From the NCBI GenBank assembly GCA_950295325.1, contig OX485804.1, positions 67,122,033-67,186,032 on the forward strand: a stretch of DNA of 64,000 bases, written 5' to 3'. Each line of letters begins with the position of its first letter. Positions within the stretch are counted from its first letter, which is position 1. This stretch comes from Polytrichum commune. Lineage: Eukaryota > Streptophyta > Polytrichopsida > Polytrichales > Polytrichaceae. Made by a program: the position numbers and the translations under genes. Shown in pieces: positions 11,217 through 23,197 of the stretch. Below the pieces are notes generated by a model that was not told the origin of the DNA, made no database searches, and saw only the letters and a program-made list of their open reading frames with translations.

Positions 11217-14002
11217 GTGGGCATCGGGCTCCAAGTGCACGACGAACTCGAGAGGAGAAAGGGAAGTTGGTGCGCTCCAAGCCGAGGAGGCCGCGTGCAT
11301 GGCTGCCACCAACACTCCAGCCTAACCTCACCGACGGAGTTCGCACACGGGCCTTGGCGGCATCAATCGCAGAATACGAGCAGCAAATGATGAATGACGA
11401 CGCAATCCGCGAGGTGCTGGGGGATACTGGAGCGTATGAGGGCCTGTCAGAATTTGTGGCACCAGAATCGCAGCATGGTGTTGGCAGCATGGATACTATG
11501 AATATCAACCTGTGGGAGTCGGTGTTCCGTGACGACGCGTGGAGGACATCAGCCCCTATTTCAAAGCGGACGGGCTTTGGGGCTACACATCCAGGCGGGT
11601 CGTTGGAGAAGGTGGTGCTACTTGATGTCGGTATTATGCCGGAGCATTTACATGGGACGTATGTACAGTGGAGTTGTAGGCGGGCTGGGTGGGCAGTGCT
11701 TGTTCCGAACAGATTTCTATCCGAGCATTCGTTCCACACAGGCGACACACCTTCTTGGACGCAAGGGGATGTGATCGGGGAGGGCGTGCATGCCGCGACT
11801 GGGAAGAGGATGGTTCTGTGCGACCTTGGGGGCTATGACACGGAGTGCCACCTAAACGAGGAGAGTGTCAGAGTTGCGGATGGCCCCGACGTGCGTGCTT
11901 ACGGGAGCGAAGGGGGCCACGGATACGGATGGTGGAAGAGGCAACATTGCTTCAGCCTAGTGCCTGACTCTGTTGGTGGTTTTGGAGGACTGAGTGCAAG
12001 CGGACTTTTGGGAGGAACTGCCAGTGGTGTGGGGAGTGGCAACGGACCGGGTCTAACGGAGCATGTAAGCGAAAACACCAACATGGATGTGAATATCGAT
12101 CGGGAAGGTGGCTGCCCCATCGCGGATTACGATGCCCCCTCCGATACTGAGGGGGTGGATGGCACGCAGGACTCGACAGCCCGAGACACATTTCCGCAGG
12201 TAAGTCTTGGACTACCAGACTATATGCTCTACTCTAACACATCTGTGCACACCGCCGACGGAGAGGAAATGGGTTTTGTGTCGCCGGATTCTAGTGGCGA
12301 AGAGTGGCTCCCAGAATTCTGCGATACGATAGAGAGCTCGGACTCTGATTTCGATGTGGACAACTTGGATGAGAGTGACCCCCCTGCACCTGGCCTGGAA
12401 CGGTGGTGCATGAGCCCGGAGTCGTTCACACCCGTACACATGGAGGATGCCCAGCTTGCTGAATATTACAGGAAGGAGTCCTGGAGCTCGAGCAGCGTCG
12501 ACTTTGTTAGAACCCGTGACAACTTCACGGGCCCTAAGCCAGGTTTGAAGTCACCGTCGACTAAAGGAGTTCCTCTGCCTTGGACGGTTTTTGAGTTGTA
12601 CTGGACTGATGACTGTGTTGATCGAATTGTGCTAGAGACCAACATGTATGCTAGGGCTGTTCTGCCTCCTGTGGATAATGAGTTGCCACGCACAAAGGGC
12701 GGACATCTCTGGAAGGACGTGAATCACGCCGACATTCGGGGGTGGCTGGGAATTTGCATCCTCATGGGATGCAAACGTCTCCCAAGCGTGAGACAGTATT
12801 GGATGCGTAGCCAACCCTTCCTCTATTGTTCGCTTATCTCGTCCATCATGACGCTAGGGAGGTGGGAGCAGATCATGCGTTGTTTGCATCTTGTGGATAA
12901 CAACAGTATAGTGAGGGATGTGAATGATCCTAGGTTTGATAGGATTGCCAAGACAAGATGGCTAGTTGAAATGTTTGTAAACGTTTCAAAAAATATCTAT
13001 AATCTCGAGAGGGAGATCACTGTGGATGAGTGTGTCATCCCCTACAAAGGTCGTTATTGTTTCATTAGGCAATTTATGCCGGACAAGCCTGTCAGGTTTG
13101 GGATTAAGGTGTGGTTGTTGGCGAGCTCCAAAAGCAGGTTTGTCTGGCAAATGGAGGTCTATTTCGGAGAAGGAACAGGTGCAAGGCCTCATGGCTTGGG
13201 CTACCACGTGGTCGAGCGGATGGTAAAGGGTTTGGAGAACCGGGGCCACTGTTTGGTGATCGATAATTTCTTCGCAAGTGTGAACCTCTTCCATGAGCTC
13301 ATGTGCAAGGGGATTTGGGCCACGGGGACCGTGCGTCGCACCAGTAAAAATCTGCCAGGGGGCCTCTATCGCGATCCTGACACCGCTGTGAGGGGGTCAA
13401 TGGTTATCTGGAATCACGTACACCGACAAATGGGCGTTGTTTCTTGGCAAGACAAGAAGTTGGTGACCCTGCTAAGCACTGCAACCGCTCCTTGGGAGCC
13501 GAACAGTAAGGTTCTTCGACGAATACCTGGACTTCAAGGCCAGTTGGTGGTGCCATCTTCTCCCATGCACCGGCAATATGTCGAATACATGCGCGGAGTC
13601 GATGTGACAGATCAACTCTGGGGCAACTATTCATCCCAGCTGAGGTGCCACAAGTGGTGGGTGAAAATTTTTCACTTCATCGTGGACCAGACGATGGTGA
13701 ACTCATACGTCACTTGGGTGAAGCAAATGGAGGACCTCGGCTTGCCTGTTACCTCGCACCTTGCCTTCAAGATAGCCATCGGCAAGTACCTTGCTACAGA
13801 GGCAATACAAGCCCGCCAAAGAGTGCAAACCCCCCCTGAACGTAGGCCAAGACACCACCAACATGTGCACACGCTACGACGCTCGAAATTGAAGCGAGGT
13901 TGTGTCATTTGTGGCCGGGTGCAGAAGTGGTTCTGCACCTCCTGTGGGAACAAGTGGATGTGCCCGGAATCCTGTTACCAGACACAACACGAGAGGGTGT
14001 AG
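11217..14002 (+). CDS. piggyBac transposase, large last exon (DDE_Tnp_1_7 family)
   Basis: The exon is open for 928 codons from the acceptor GCGCAG|GT at 11216/11217 to TAG at 14000. No in-frame ATG starts it, so the N-terminus must come from upstream exons; with those the protein would be about 1,000-1,200 residues, against about 600 for insect piggyBac. The first 400 residues are acidic and Gly/Ser-rich with no recognised domain. The catalytic domain (about 12590-13760) has the family landmarks: VDECVIPYKGR with the first Asp at 13025, VIDNFFAS with the second at 13262, and GVDVTDQ with the third at 13601 plus the accessory Asp at 13610. The C-terminus (13901-13990) is a Cys-rich CxxC-CxxC-C-C-H zinc finger of the type that binds the transposon ends. 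It should cut and paste at TTAA in the nucleus. No stop or frameshift interrupts the exon. Membership is certain; activity is inference. Confidence 0.9.
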
Positions 14003-15037
14003 CTTCATCCTTGCTTGTGTCACATCTAACATGTTTGAGAAGTGTTATGTTGTCACAGGAAGGAGCGTCTCAGCGGACGCAAAAGGTTGGGCTTGTGGAT
14101 CTCCGAGCGGTCGTGGACACCGCAAAGAGCCAGTGCGGTCGATCCTCTCCACCCCGATTCCGTCGTCGCTCATACTGAGTATCCTCAATATGAACAATGT
14201 CTTTTTGTGGAAAGGAATGGCTTTCTGGACTCCATTAGGAAATTTGGCATGCTTTGGTGACGGACCGTAGTGACTTGCTGTTCGGACTTTTTTGACTTCG
14301 GACAGACCTTACTCTGTCTCACCTTTTTTGGAACTCGCCGTCCAAGCTTCTACTATGTCACGACCCTCACATTGGCTGACTTCTATGCTTGTAAATGCTA
14401 AAGGATTGTAAATGCGGCATGTTGTGCTCTGTTGTTGGCGTTTACTCTATTTTGCCTCAACGCCGGTGTGTCGGCGGCTACATGCTATTCTGTCCGGGGG
14501 ATTGGCCTTCAGGCCCGGAGGTGGATGGCCATCAGTTCTTGGGCTTCGGGGAATTTTCTTGCCCGTAGAATCACTACTCATCTCTACTTTCGTGGGCTTG
14601 GAACTTATGTGCAGAGGATTTACATGTGGGCGGCGTCTCTGGAGTCACCAGTACCGGACTTGATAGACGATGGCAGCTGGATGAGGACATTGCAGCTGCT
14701 TCTGAGATTTATTCTCCCAATGAAATTATACGGCTTAATGAAGCTGAAACCAAGGCAGTAAGTGTTTTTTTGTGTGTAATTTTTTTTGGTGATGCTTATG
14801 CCAATTGCAGTTTATTGGCACATTCTACAAGTCTGAGATCTGAAGGAATGTTTACTGAAAGCAGGAAAAGGTTTTCCAATTTATTCACCATATTCAAGTT
14901 GTTTGAAAGTTTCAGGGTTCTAATATCTGTCAATCCGCAAATGGCAGAGGAAAAAGATGAACTTTCATTGACTTCTCAAACTTTGGTGTCATAATTAAAG
15001 TTTTAATTGGATACTCTTGGCCTTTCCTGAATTGCAG

Positions 15038-16350
15038 ATGGAGACTTACAGTAATTTGGGCAATGAACTCGAAGCTTTCGATGAGGCGAAGATAGAGGAT
15101 GGGAAACGTGGAGTCATGGATTTAGAAAGAAAGATCAAAAATTTGCGCCGGGAGAAGGATGCATTGGCCAGTGAATCTGAGGAACGTATGGCGTTGAAGT
15201 TGAAAAGGGATGAGCTTGCAGATAAGGAAACGAGCCTTCAAAAGATGTTTGTCACTTGTCTCTTGAAGAACCTTTCTCCAGCTTTGAGCTCAAATTGATT
15301 CAACTTCCATTAGGGGCACTTTACACTAGAGCTTGAGGGGCCATGACTATTGAAATTTAAAATATCTGATCAGCGGAAATTGCCGAGACTGTCCTACTTC
15401 ACTTTACACTAGAGCTTGAGGGTCTAAGAGACCAAGGATGTTTGAATGCACACCTACATGAAGTCCTACATGGCATACAATGGATAATGTTTCATGGTCT
15501 ACCAGATTTTGTATCAAGCCCACCTCAAAGAGTTGGGTCTAACACAAAACCGGGAGACCATGGGAATTCAAAACCTCCTAACACTTGATTATTAGAACTT
15601 ATAGTGTAGAAGGGTCCACATGGATAGGATGGTAATGAATTAGCATTTGGTTTACAGCCTAGCCGTGAATGTCTTTACACTACACTGGAAGGTCCATGAC
15701 CACACAAAATTAAATTTTGATTTCAGTGTGAACCTCATGGTATGGGCTTTGAATGATTTTCACGTGCCCTCACAATTTCATGGTCATGGCCCTTGGCCAT
15801 AGTGTGAAGTGGCCCTAACTGCATACTCCATGTTGAGATTATTAGGATTTTCTCAAAGTTAAGAAGATGGTCAGCAAGATATTTGGCAATCCTTTTGCCA
15901 CTTTGATCAAAGATGCCTTCTTCTGTACTAATTTTAATGTATCATTTTTTTCCTACAGGTTAGCCGACAACAAGGATGAAATCAAAAAGGCTTTAAAGAG
16001 GGTCCCCGAGCCCAAAAACTTGAAGCGGGAAATAGACAATGCTTTGAAGTAAAGTTGTCTCCTTACAATCAGTTCCCCATAACTATTGGGATTTTCTACA
16101 GAAGTGTTGTTACTATTGGTGTTTCCTGGTGTTTTTTAAACATATTTTTTTGTCAGTTTTTTATTTTTCAATCCAGGTGCTATGATTCTTCGGATGGTAC
16201 TGATAGACATGTTTGACTTCAGATCAAGCAAGAAACTAGCTAATGACTATGCTCAAAAGTCTACAGAGGCTGAGAAAGAAGTTGTCAAGTTATCGTCCAG
16301 GACACAAGAGACAAAATTGAGTCTTTCCAAGTATCAACGTGATCGTGATG
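15038..16350 (+). pseudogene. RAD50: Captured fragment of host RAD50 (coiled-coil exons with introns)
   Basis: Three exons join in perfect phase: 15038-15246 (ends in phase 2), 15959-16048 (ends in phase 2) and 16223-16350 (ends GATG|GTAAGT). The joined peptide follows the first coiled-coil arm of plant RAD50, as I recall the Arabidopsis protein: LERKIKNLRREKDALAS matches LEHKIKTLNRERDVMAG, PEPKNLKREIDNALK matches PPEKDLKKEIVQALR, and STEAEKEVVKL matches SREAEKEVNML without gaps. RAD50 is the ATPase of the MRE11-RAD50-NBS1 double-strand-break complex. Only about 140 of some 1,300 residues are here; the ATPase halves and zinc hook are missing. A possible further exon ends at 14757 but I could not match it. 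The fragment lies wholly inside the piggyBac element, retains introns and so was copied from genomic DNA. The exons carry no stop, suggesting recent capture. Confidence 0.78.
15313..15815. mobile_element. MITE-like inverted-repeat element in a RAD50-fragment intron
   Basis: The ends form an imperfect inverted repeat of about 45 bp: GGGGCACTTTACACT on the left, and GGGCCACTTCACACT on the reverse-complemented right, both continuing into GGCCATGAC. A TA dinucleotide flanks each end; a three-base duplication is not clear. A shorter element with similar ends lies at 40358-40524. Confidence 0.5.
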
Positions 16351-17744
16351 GTAAGTTATCATATAAGAAATTTCTATGAGGCTCACCAAGTCTTAAAATC
16401 ATTATATTTATATTTATGGGTTTGATTTTTTACCTTATTTCAATGACATTAAATTTATACTCATATGTGATATTGATGATCAAAATACTAAGTATGTGTT
16501 TGCATCCATGGGCACCCATGCAGTGTATTTAAAATCAAATCTTCAATAATATCAATGTATTGAACCGATTTGAAAAGTGCACTTGAAGAATGAGTTAAAT
16601 TTTAGGTAAGGTCATTTTTGACACAGCAGAAAACGGAATTGTGTAGCTCAAATGCACTATTTTGTGCATGGAGAGGCCAAGCCTGTCGGACGCTTAGGGA
16701 TCAACCTATAAAGGATGGCACTGAAAACCAAATGGTTAAAATGAAATTTGCAGCAGCAGCTTCCTTCTTCAGGATACTTTCTGCCATGAAATTTCCTTAG
16801 TGATAAGCCATCTTACGACATGCACTTGAAAGACATTTCACTTCAGTTGGTTAGGGACACGGAACTTAGTGAACACGTTGCGGAGCTGCGTTGTGTACAA
16901 CTCAACAATAGCAATGAAAACACGGTCGGTGTGCATAGTTATAGGCTGTTGTTGATGTTACATAGCTCAAGTAAACACAGTAATGACTGTTCTGTACATA
17001 GGACTCAGGGGGCCCGGTTTTGTTTAGGGATCAAGCGCAAATTTTGAGCGCTCCGATCCCGGAAGCACATGGTGGATTTACTGTCTGTGGGCGGTGATGC
17101 CACGTACAATTGGACATGTAATCTCCTTTGACACATCTAAATGGTTTCGTAATTTCGCGCACATCTAAAATATAATGTGGCAACCTGAGTGCATTGAATG
17201 TGATTACTCATCGGGCAGCGGAACACAGAGTGAGCGCAGTCCATGCTCCTGGAAATCAGTTGGGATGCCCAAGTCGTGGGACATGGACTTACCCCACTAC
17301 GGTTTGAACAGCCGCGCACCATTCGTCCATGTGTCACACCGTCATGGCACACAGGGTCACCTCACATAGCGGTTGGAGGAGGAAACAGGCTGCACCGGTA
17401 CCATTATGACAGGGGGACCTCCTGTCTGGCGTCACATCGTCCACACAGTACGCCCCCACGTACACCGTCCAGCGTACCTCCACCCCCCCACCCACGCCGA
17501 ATACAACAACTACGGATACGTATTGAGTTTCCACAACACACCGGACCACCTCACACTTAGAAATGTAATAGTATTACTCTGAATAAATATTACAAGGCAC
17601 AACTTCACAACTATCATCCACACTTCTAAACCTGCCCACACAAAAAAGCTGCACTCAATATTCTGTAAATTAGGGATATATATAAGCCACCAAATGCACA
17701 TCTGCCGTAGAATACGGAGCGTCTACATGAGCCAACCATCTTGG
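16351..17744. other. Right subterminal region of the piggyBac element, no gene
   Basis: After the last RAD50-like donor (16350/16351) no further RAD50 exon was found. The stretch becomes CpG-richer towards the end and includes a C-rich segment at about 17440-17520. No coding frame is convincing. It may hold transposase-binding subterminal sites, but no repeated motif shared with the left end was evident by eye. Confidence 0.5.
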
Positions 17745-17761
17745 GCAACATCCTTTAAGGG
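17745..17761 (-). repeat. Right terminal inverted repeat of the piggyBac element
   Basis: Reverse complement CCCTTAAAGGATGTTGC, followed on the plus strand by the target-site TTAA at 17762-17765. It matches the left end except at one base. Confidence 0.88.
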
Positions 17762-17765
17762 TTAA

Positions 17766-20700
17766 TATACATTCCACCTAACTCGTACCCAACTTCCCAA
17801 GCGCAACTTTTTGGGCTTGAATTTGCGTCACTAATTACATGCAATGCTAGATTTTGAGGGTGCATGTCAATGTAACAAGTGCCCCCCTACATGATCGAGT
17901 GTGCCAACAAACACTTTATTCGTAGGTCCTCTATTATATTCTAAGAATGAACATTGGCACACGTTATTTTTACACCGACCATCAAAATATGCCATAGATA
18001 TGAATATGATTTCATCCGTGCACAACATGTTTTCATCCTCCTAACTATCATCTCATTGCCACGGGCTCCATGTTTGTGTTCTCAAACATGGAGAGTGTCA
18101 CCCTCAAGTCTCCACTAACTTATAGTGCATTTGTTGTGGGGTTGATTTTCATTTGGTGTTGGCTTTGGCATCACCACCGATGCTTATGTTACACTCGATT
18201 TTGGAGTGCTTATCCACGTGGCAAGTGCTCTCACATAAACAAAGGTGACATCAAGTACAATTTGTCATTTGGTTACCTAAAATACAAACAAACATTGCCG
18301 TAGAATGTTGTGACCTTTTGTCCGCCTTCAAAATATGTCACAACCATGGTCACAACTTCATTGCTAACTTGAATGACACGGTTTCATCCATGTTGCATGT
18401 TTTCATTGAGGCATTGCAACGGGCTTTATCACTTGGTATGTCCAAAGTGCGATTCTTAAGTATCCAATAACTTAAAGCATATACGAAGGGTCGAGTTTAC
18501 CTCAATGTTGGCCTTTGTGAAGCAATTGACATGCAATGATGTATTTAATACATGGCAATACTACCAACATATGAGTCATAATCAATCGTCGTGCATTAGT
18601 GAAAGAATAATGCAAATCTAACACAATGGTAGATTTGTCATTTTGTGATGACGCATGATAATCGTCCATGGCTCGTGTGATTGCAATGAATATGTGTCTG
18701 CATGAATAAACATGTTTATCAACAAGTACTATAGTCAAAGGTTAAAATCTTCATCATTTTTAACATGTGACACTCCAATCTCAAATGACCTAAAGAGTAT
18801 TTTGTAGGGTTGAGTTTACCTTGATCTTCACCTTTGCATTGGAATTGACATGCAGTGATGGACTTTGGGGCAAAAAATATGTAGACATGGGGACTAAGGA
18901 GCATGCCTACTATGAATGACTATGCAAACAAGTACGTATTGTTTGTCGAAGGTTAACCCCTGAAGGCAGAGGTGGACATTTTTGTCTAAGATGCGATGCT
19001 CGAGTTTCCACTCCCTTGGGACAACCTTCCATGTGCAATCCATTCTAGTGAAAATTGGTTAGACTTTGCCAACATTGGGGGAGCTTTGGTCATGATTTCC
19101 TAACCTTTTATTTGCCTATCACTTTAATGCGGAGCGATGGTGGACATATGAAAGCCAATATATATTTTTCTTTTGTTGGGTCAAATATGCAAGTTGGGAT
19201 GAAGTCATCATCGCGTTTGTACCTATTTTAAGCATTACACAGGTGGATTTATTGCACTTATATGTTTTTGAGATTAATTGTTGAAAAACATAAGTATACC
19301 CAAATATGAAAATATCGGGCAATGTTTGGATAGTAAAAGTATACCATCGTGAAATGATTCAATGCAAAAATACAATGATTTGGATCCACACCAACAAGTT
19401 TATGCAATTCAAGTTTTTTTCCCTTGCTTAGTCAAAGTCAACTTATGATTTTTGAATAGAAAGGTGACTCAAGTCCTCTTCAACCTTAAACTTCTCTTTG
19501 GAATTGTGTCGGCCATTGATACTTGTTCTTCATGTAAGCATACTTCCATGTGGAGGGAGGGTCAAACTTTAATCACATGCATTTACTTACATATGATTTA
19601 ATTTTGGCCGACACTATACATCATTGACTTGCATCAATTGTCCTGCAATTACCGGGTGACAACTAGAGAGGGTATTAGGTGACACTCGATGTTGCATGAT
19701 AAGTCATGAAGGCCACTCTAATTAACATGGCACACTGATTTGAATGCCACACCAAACAAGAATGTTTAAGGTAAACATGCCTAATTTGGTTACGTATCTT
19801 AATCAAAGACCTACATTTGAGTGGTATAGGGTTAGGTGTGGCTCCAAGAACGAATACCATAAAGACATTCACTTGTTACAATGGTTAAAATAAAATAAGA
19901 TTGGATCACATGCTCAAACCATCCTTGGCTTACTTGTTCACGTTCTTGAGGGACCCATACGACCATGAAACGAGCCCACAAACATCCACATAATCATCAC
20001 TCAACTGCCTTGACTTCAAATTCAATCCGAAGCAGTGGGATTCCGACACCCGGAGTCTTTATTCTCGAATCTACTACTCCGACCATGAACACAAGTCATA
20101 AGTTGAGTAATGTTATGCACTTTGGTAATGAATAAGATATTCACACAAACTCCAATAAGTATGAAGAAAAATGACTACAGACAACCTCGATTTGACTTCG
20201 ATGTTCATCTCGCACTAGTCTTGTGTTTCATATCCTATGAGAAGTGGGTTAGTTGGCAAAAAGAAGCATTCGAGGCCCATCTAACCTTAGTGTTATTGAT
20301 TTCGCTGACATAGCCGGGGTGGCATATAGAAGAGTGCCCTTTATTAAGGTAATAAGTTATCTTATGAGGTTAAGCTTTTGCTCGGTGTTGACCCCTACGT
20401 ACGAGTCACCATTTGTCCAAGTGGCAAGAGTGCCTTTGTGAAGGAGTATGCAAGGTTTCCTAGTCCGTGTGCCGTATCATTCCATGAACTAGCCTAAAGA
20501 GGCCGGAATCTCGAGGACAAGTTCAAAGCTTTATCATTGGTTGGCCTTGTGGACTCGAGCACCACCCATCTAAGTTACGGGAAGCCAAGAAACTCATAAT
20601 GGTGGTTGGGATGGGCCGGTTCAAGGAAAATGCAAAAATAGAAAGGTTTCCGGTACCTTCTCATCGGCCGGGTGGGGCCTAGGGTTTCCACAAGTGGCCT

Positions 20701-21217
20701 TGGATCTCGGGAGATAGGGAATTATCCCATACAAGTGTATTTCTCATTCATCGAACATGAAAAAACTTTACCCTGTATAGGTTTGTGGTCGATTCATCTT
20801 AAAATCGTTTGGACTGGACTAATGCAAGGTTTATGTGTCCGGGGAAGTTAAAAAATTATTGACATATGGGTTGCATGTCGTTTCATAAGTTTTTAAGGTT
20901 GAACGAGTGAGTGGTACGCTTTTTATGCAATGATTCTCTCTCCATGATCTTGGGAGCTATTAAGTGAACACCATATGTTTTTTTAATTGGCATGAATTAC
21001 CGTTTGCATCGTCACCTTGGTCACATAATAACATATACATAACCATTTGGTGGGTGAGGTGGCGTTCCAAGATTGTGGGAGAGTTAATGATTTTCAAGAG
21101 TGCATGCCCCCCATGCATTCACAGATTCGTTGCTCGTCTGCCAAACGAGCTCATATTCATGCCGGTACTAGATACGGGCGTTATTTTTACTTATTTTATA
21201 TTTGTCTTTTGTAAAGA
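17766..21217. other. Decayed AT-rich repeat DNA, no gene
   Basis: No coding frame is supported. Degenerate direct repeats are visible: a block containing GGGTTGAGTTTACCTTGATC and ATTGACATGCAGTGATG near 18800-18860 recurs in diverged form near 18490-18541, and a CATGTTTTCAT-containing block occurs near 18025 and 18396. The rest shows nothing I can name. Confidence 0.5.
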
Positions 21218-21606
21218 ACTACAGTAAATATGATATTTAGTGTCACAAATTCTAATTGTCTTGTTCAACACTAATTATAAACCGTGATATAGTGTCACCA
21301 ACACTAATGTTAACCGAAAATTGTTTGCCATTCCTTGTAGTTTTGTGGGGGCGGGGATTATAGATTTACAATGTTGCAATCACTATCACTTACCAAGTGA
21401 ATTTTCCATCCAAAATCCAATCATCCATGACAATATTTCATCACAAGTTGCTGACAAGCAAAAGTAGGGTTTTTGGTCAATGGATGAACTCATCCATCAT
21501 CCACGACAACGTTTGTTCACTTATTCATAAGAAGTGTCACCCAAAAAGTTACCTTAGTGACATTAAGTACCATATGACACTAAACATCATATTTAAGTAT
21601 GCATAG
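21218..21606 (-). mobile_element. MITE copy, CACTAAATA-end family (diverged)
   Basis: This stretch aligns over most of its length with the reverse complement of 48980-49404, including TAGTGTCACCAACACTAA and CAATATTGCAAT-like blocks. Its ends are decayed relatives of CTACACTAAATA. The better-preserved copy defines the family. Confidence 0.55.
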
Positions 21607-22819
21607 TGATTTCACTCATGCCATACGGCCTTGAGAAGTGGGCCCTCTCGCTGTTGATGCTGATCTCAGGGGCTGATCACACTAGCCAATTCAGACACCC
21701 TTCGTCAGCAATTCCGGCTGCAATGATGTGAAAAGTAATAGGCCAACATCTATTTCTGAACATAATCCCCAACAATTTCATGGCTGGAACTAGACGGAAA
21801 ATTTGGTGTGATTGAGGCATGAACCACAACCAACTGCCGTTCTCCGACTGTGTGTCAACAACCACCCATCCGGTCAGGGACCACTGGCAGCCGTCGGATG
21901 TGACGACGATCTAGACGGCATGTATATAAGCTTGCAAATGCTTTGTAACAACGAAATTTAAAGAGCAACCCTGGTAACTGGATCATCCAACAGGGTAGGA
22001 CACTGCTGACTTTCCACATGGGACCCGCCAGTGTATGTGGGCCCACACATCGACACCCGTCGCGCAGACGGCTATAGTAAGGACCTGGCAGTGGTCTGTC
22101 CCGAACCCGGAGAAACGTCTGGTGGGGCCCGCTCCGACCAATGAGGTGCCCCGCGACATGACCGGGTCAGGGATGGCCCGACACGCTCTACGCGCCATGG
22201 TCCGCCCGCCACTTCACCGGGTCCAGCCCCAGCCCGGCACAGCTTTAAGGGCAAAGCTCTGAGAGTCTGATCTGTCTGTCCCGCGCGGTGTATTTCGCAG
22301 TAAGTAGGAGGCTCTCAATCCTCACAGGATATCATTCCATTGCAGTCACTGACATTTGCGATCCTAGTGCCAAGCTCATGTCAGCACTTATTCTCTTTCT
22401 TAGTACCTCGAAATCGCATCGGTCGCTCGAAGAAAAACGGCGGTTACATCCATCCTTGGAACGCGGCACTCGGAGCTTGGAAGCTTTTTCATGTAGCAGA
22501 CCATTGCGGCCGCGGACAGAAGTTACTAATCGAGAGGTGTCGGGGCTTGTCAGTGCCTCACGCTTTGCTTGAAGAGACGGCGGGAGAATCAGCCTACTTA
22601 ACGAGGTGAAGATTATGACCTGTTTGTTTTGATTGTTTGTTTACTCTCGCTTTGAACGTTGCATAAGTAGTTGGAGGTGTCGTATCCTGCGCTTCTCGCA
22701 TCAGCTTCGAATTTTTTGAGGATCGCTAACAGAAGGAACGGCGAGTAGATTGACGTTAATTGTACTTTTGCACGCTCGGCTGAGAAATTTGAATTAGAGG
22801 AAGTAGTGGAAGAGCACGC

Positions 22820-23197
22820 ATGTGGCTGCTGTTCATGCCTCGGCCTAAATCTTTATTGCGTCGCGGTCTTCTTGGAAGCAGGTTTTTTCAGTTCTTGGAT
22901 CTTCTTGGAATCAGAGACTCGGTTCTTTCAGCGGACTGCAATTTGTGCTCGTTGAGTTCGGATTCGGAGCGAATCAGTGAGGAGAGCAGTTTCGGGGACT
23001 CCTTTTCGGGTGGTACCTACTGGCAGTGGTTCAAGTCAAGGCGAGATGAAGTCCGTAATGAGGAAAATGACGTTGAAAAAAAGTACGAGTTCCTCCTATA
23101 CAACTTACGTTGCAGTAAATTTTGTCTTTATACAGTGCGGAGGAGAGGAGGTCTTGGCTGTGGTTTAACTTTAGTTTTTGTTCGCAGGCAAAACTGA
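22820..23197 (+). CDS. Unrecognised 125-codon ORF upstream of the oxidoreductase gene
   Basis: An ATG-started frame with an Arg-rich start (MPRPKSLLRRGLLG) and a Ser/Glu-rich middle. I recognise no family. It sits 0.7 kb before the oxidoreductase coding start, in a region of mixed composition (22000-23100) that could be the promoter and leader of that gene. It may be an upstream ORF, a separate small gene or chance. No intron join to the oxidoreductase was convincing. Confidence 0.2.
   Translation: MWLLFMPRPKSLLRRGLLGSRFFQFLDLLGIRDSVLSADCNLCSLSSDSERISEESSFGDSFSGGTYWQWFKSRRDEVRNEENDVEKKYEFLLYNLRCSKFCLYTVRRRGGLGCGLTLVFVRRQN

Larger units (their letters stand above)
2864..17761 (+). mobile_element. 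Giant piggyBac-superfamily DNA transposon (14.9 kb)
   Basis: The left end reads TTAA followed by CCCTTAAACGATGTTGC (2864-2880). The right end, reverse complemented, reads TTAA followed by CCCTTAAAGGATGTTGC (17745-17761), so 16 of 17 bases of the terminal inverted repeat match. The flanking TTAA copies are at 2860-2863 and 17762-17765. TTAA target sites and ends starting with CCC are hallmarks of piggyBac. Inside, on the plus strand, lies a piggyBac transposase with an intact catalytic triad. The element is much longer than the 2-6 kb usual for the superfamily. The excess is long introns, a nested insertion (4625-6937) and a captured RAD50 fragment (15038-16350). Internal DNA is more CpG-rich than the flanks. 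Because the last exon is uninterrupted and the ends are nearly identical, a recently active, possibly autonomous copy is plausible. Confidence 0.88.

Noticed and set aside
11119-11748. 209-codon minus-strand ORF over the transposase exon
   Set aside because: Shadow of the transposase reading frame; no family similarity.
12198-12203. Strong splice donor CAG|GTAAGT inside the transposase exon
   Set aside because: No acceptor in compatible phase was found nearby, and the frame is open with plausible coding sequence through it.
14412-14757. First exon of the RAD50 fragment
   Set aside because: A frame ending at 14757 joins the next exon in phase 0, but its peptide could not be matched to RAD50, so it was left out of the fragment.
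15313-15815. PIF/Harbinger assignment of the intronic MITE
   Set aside because: Left flank reads TTA and right flank TAA, which are not a direct duplication; only TA is shared.
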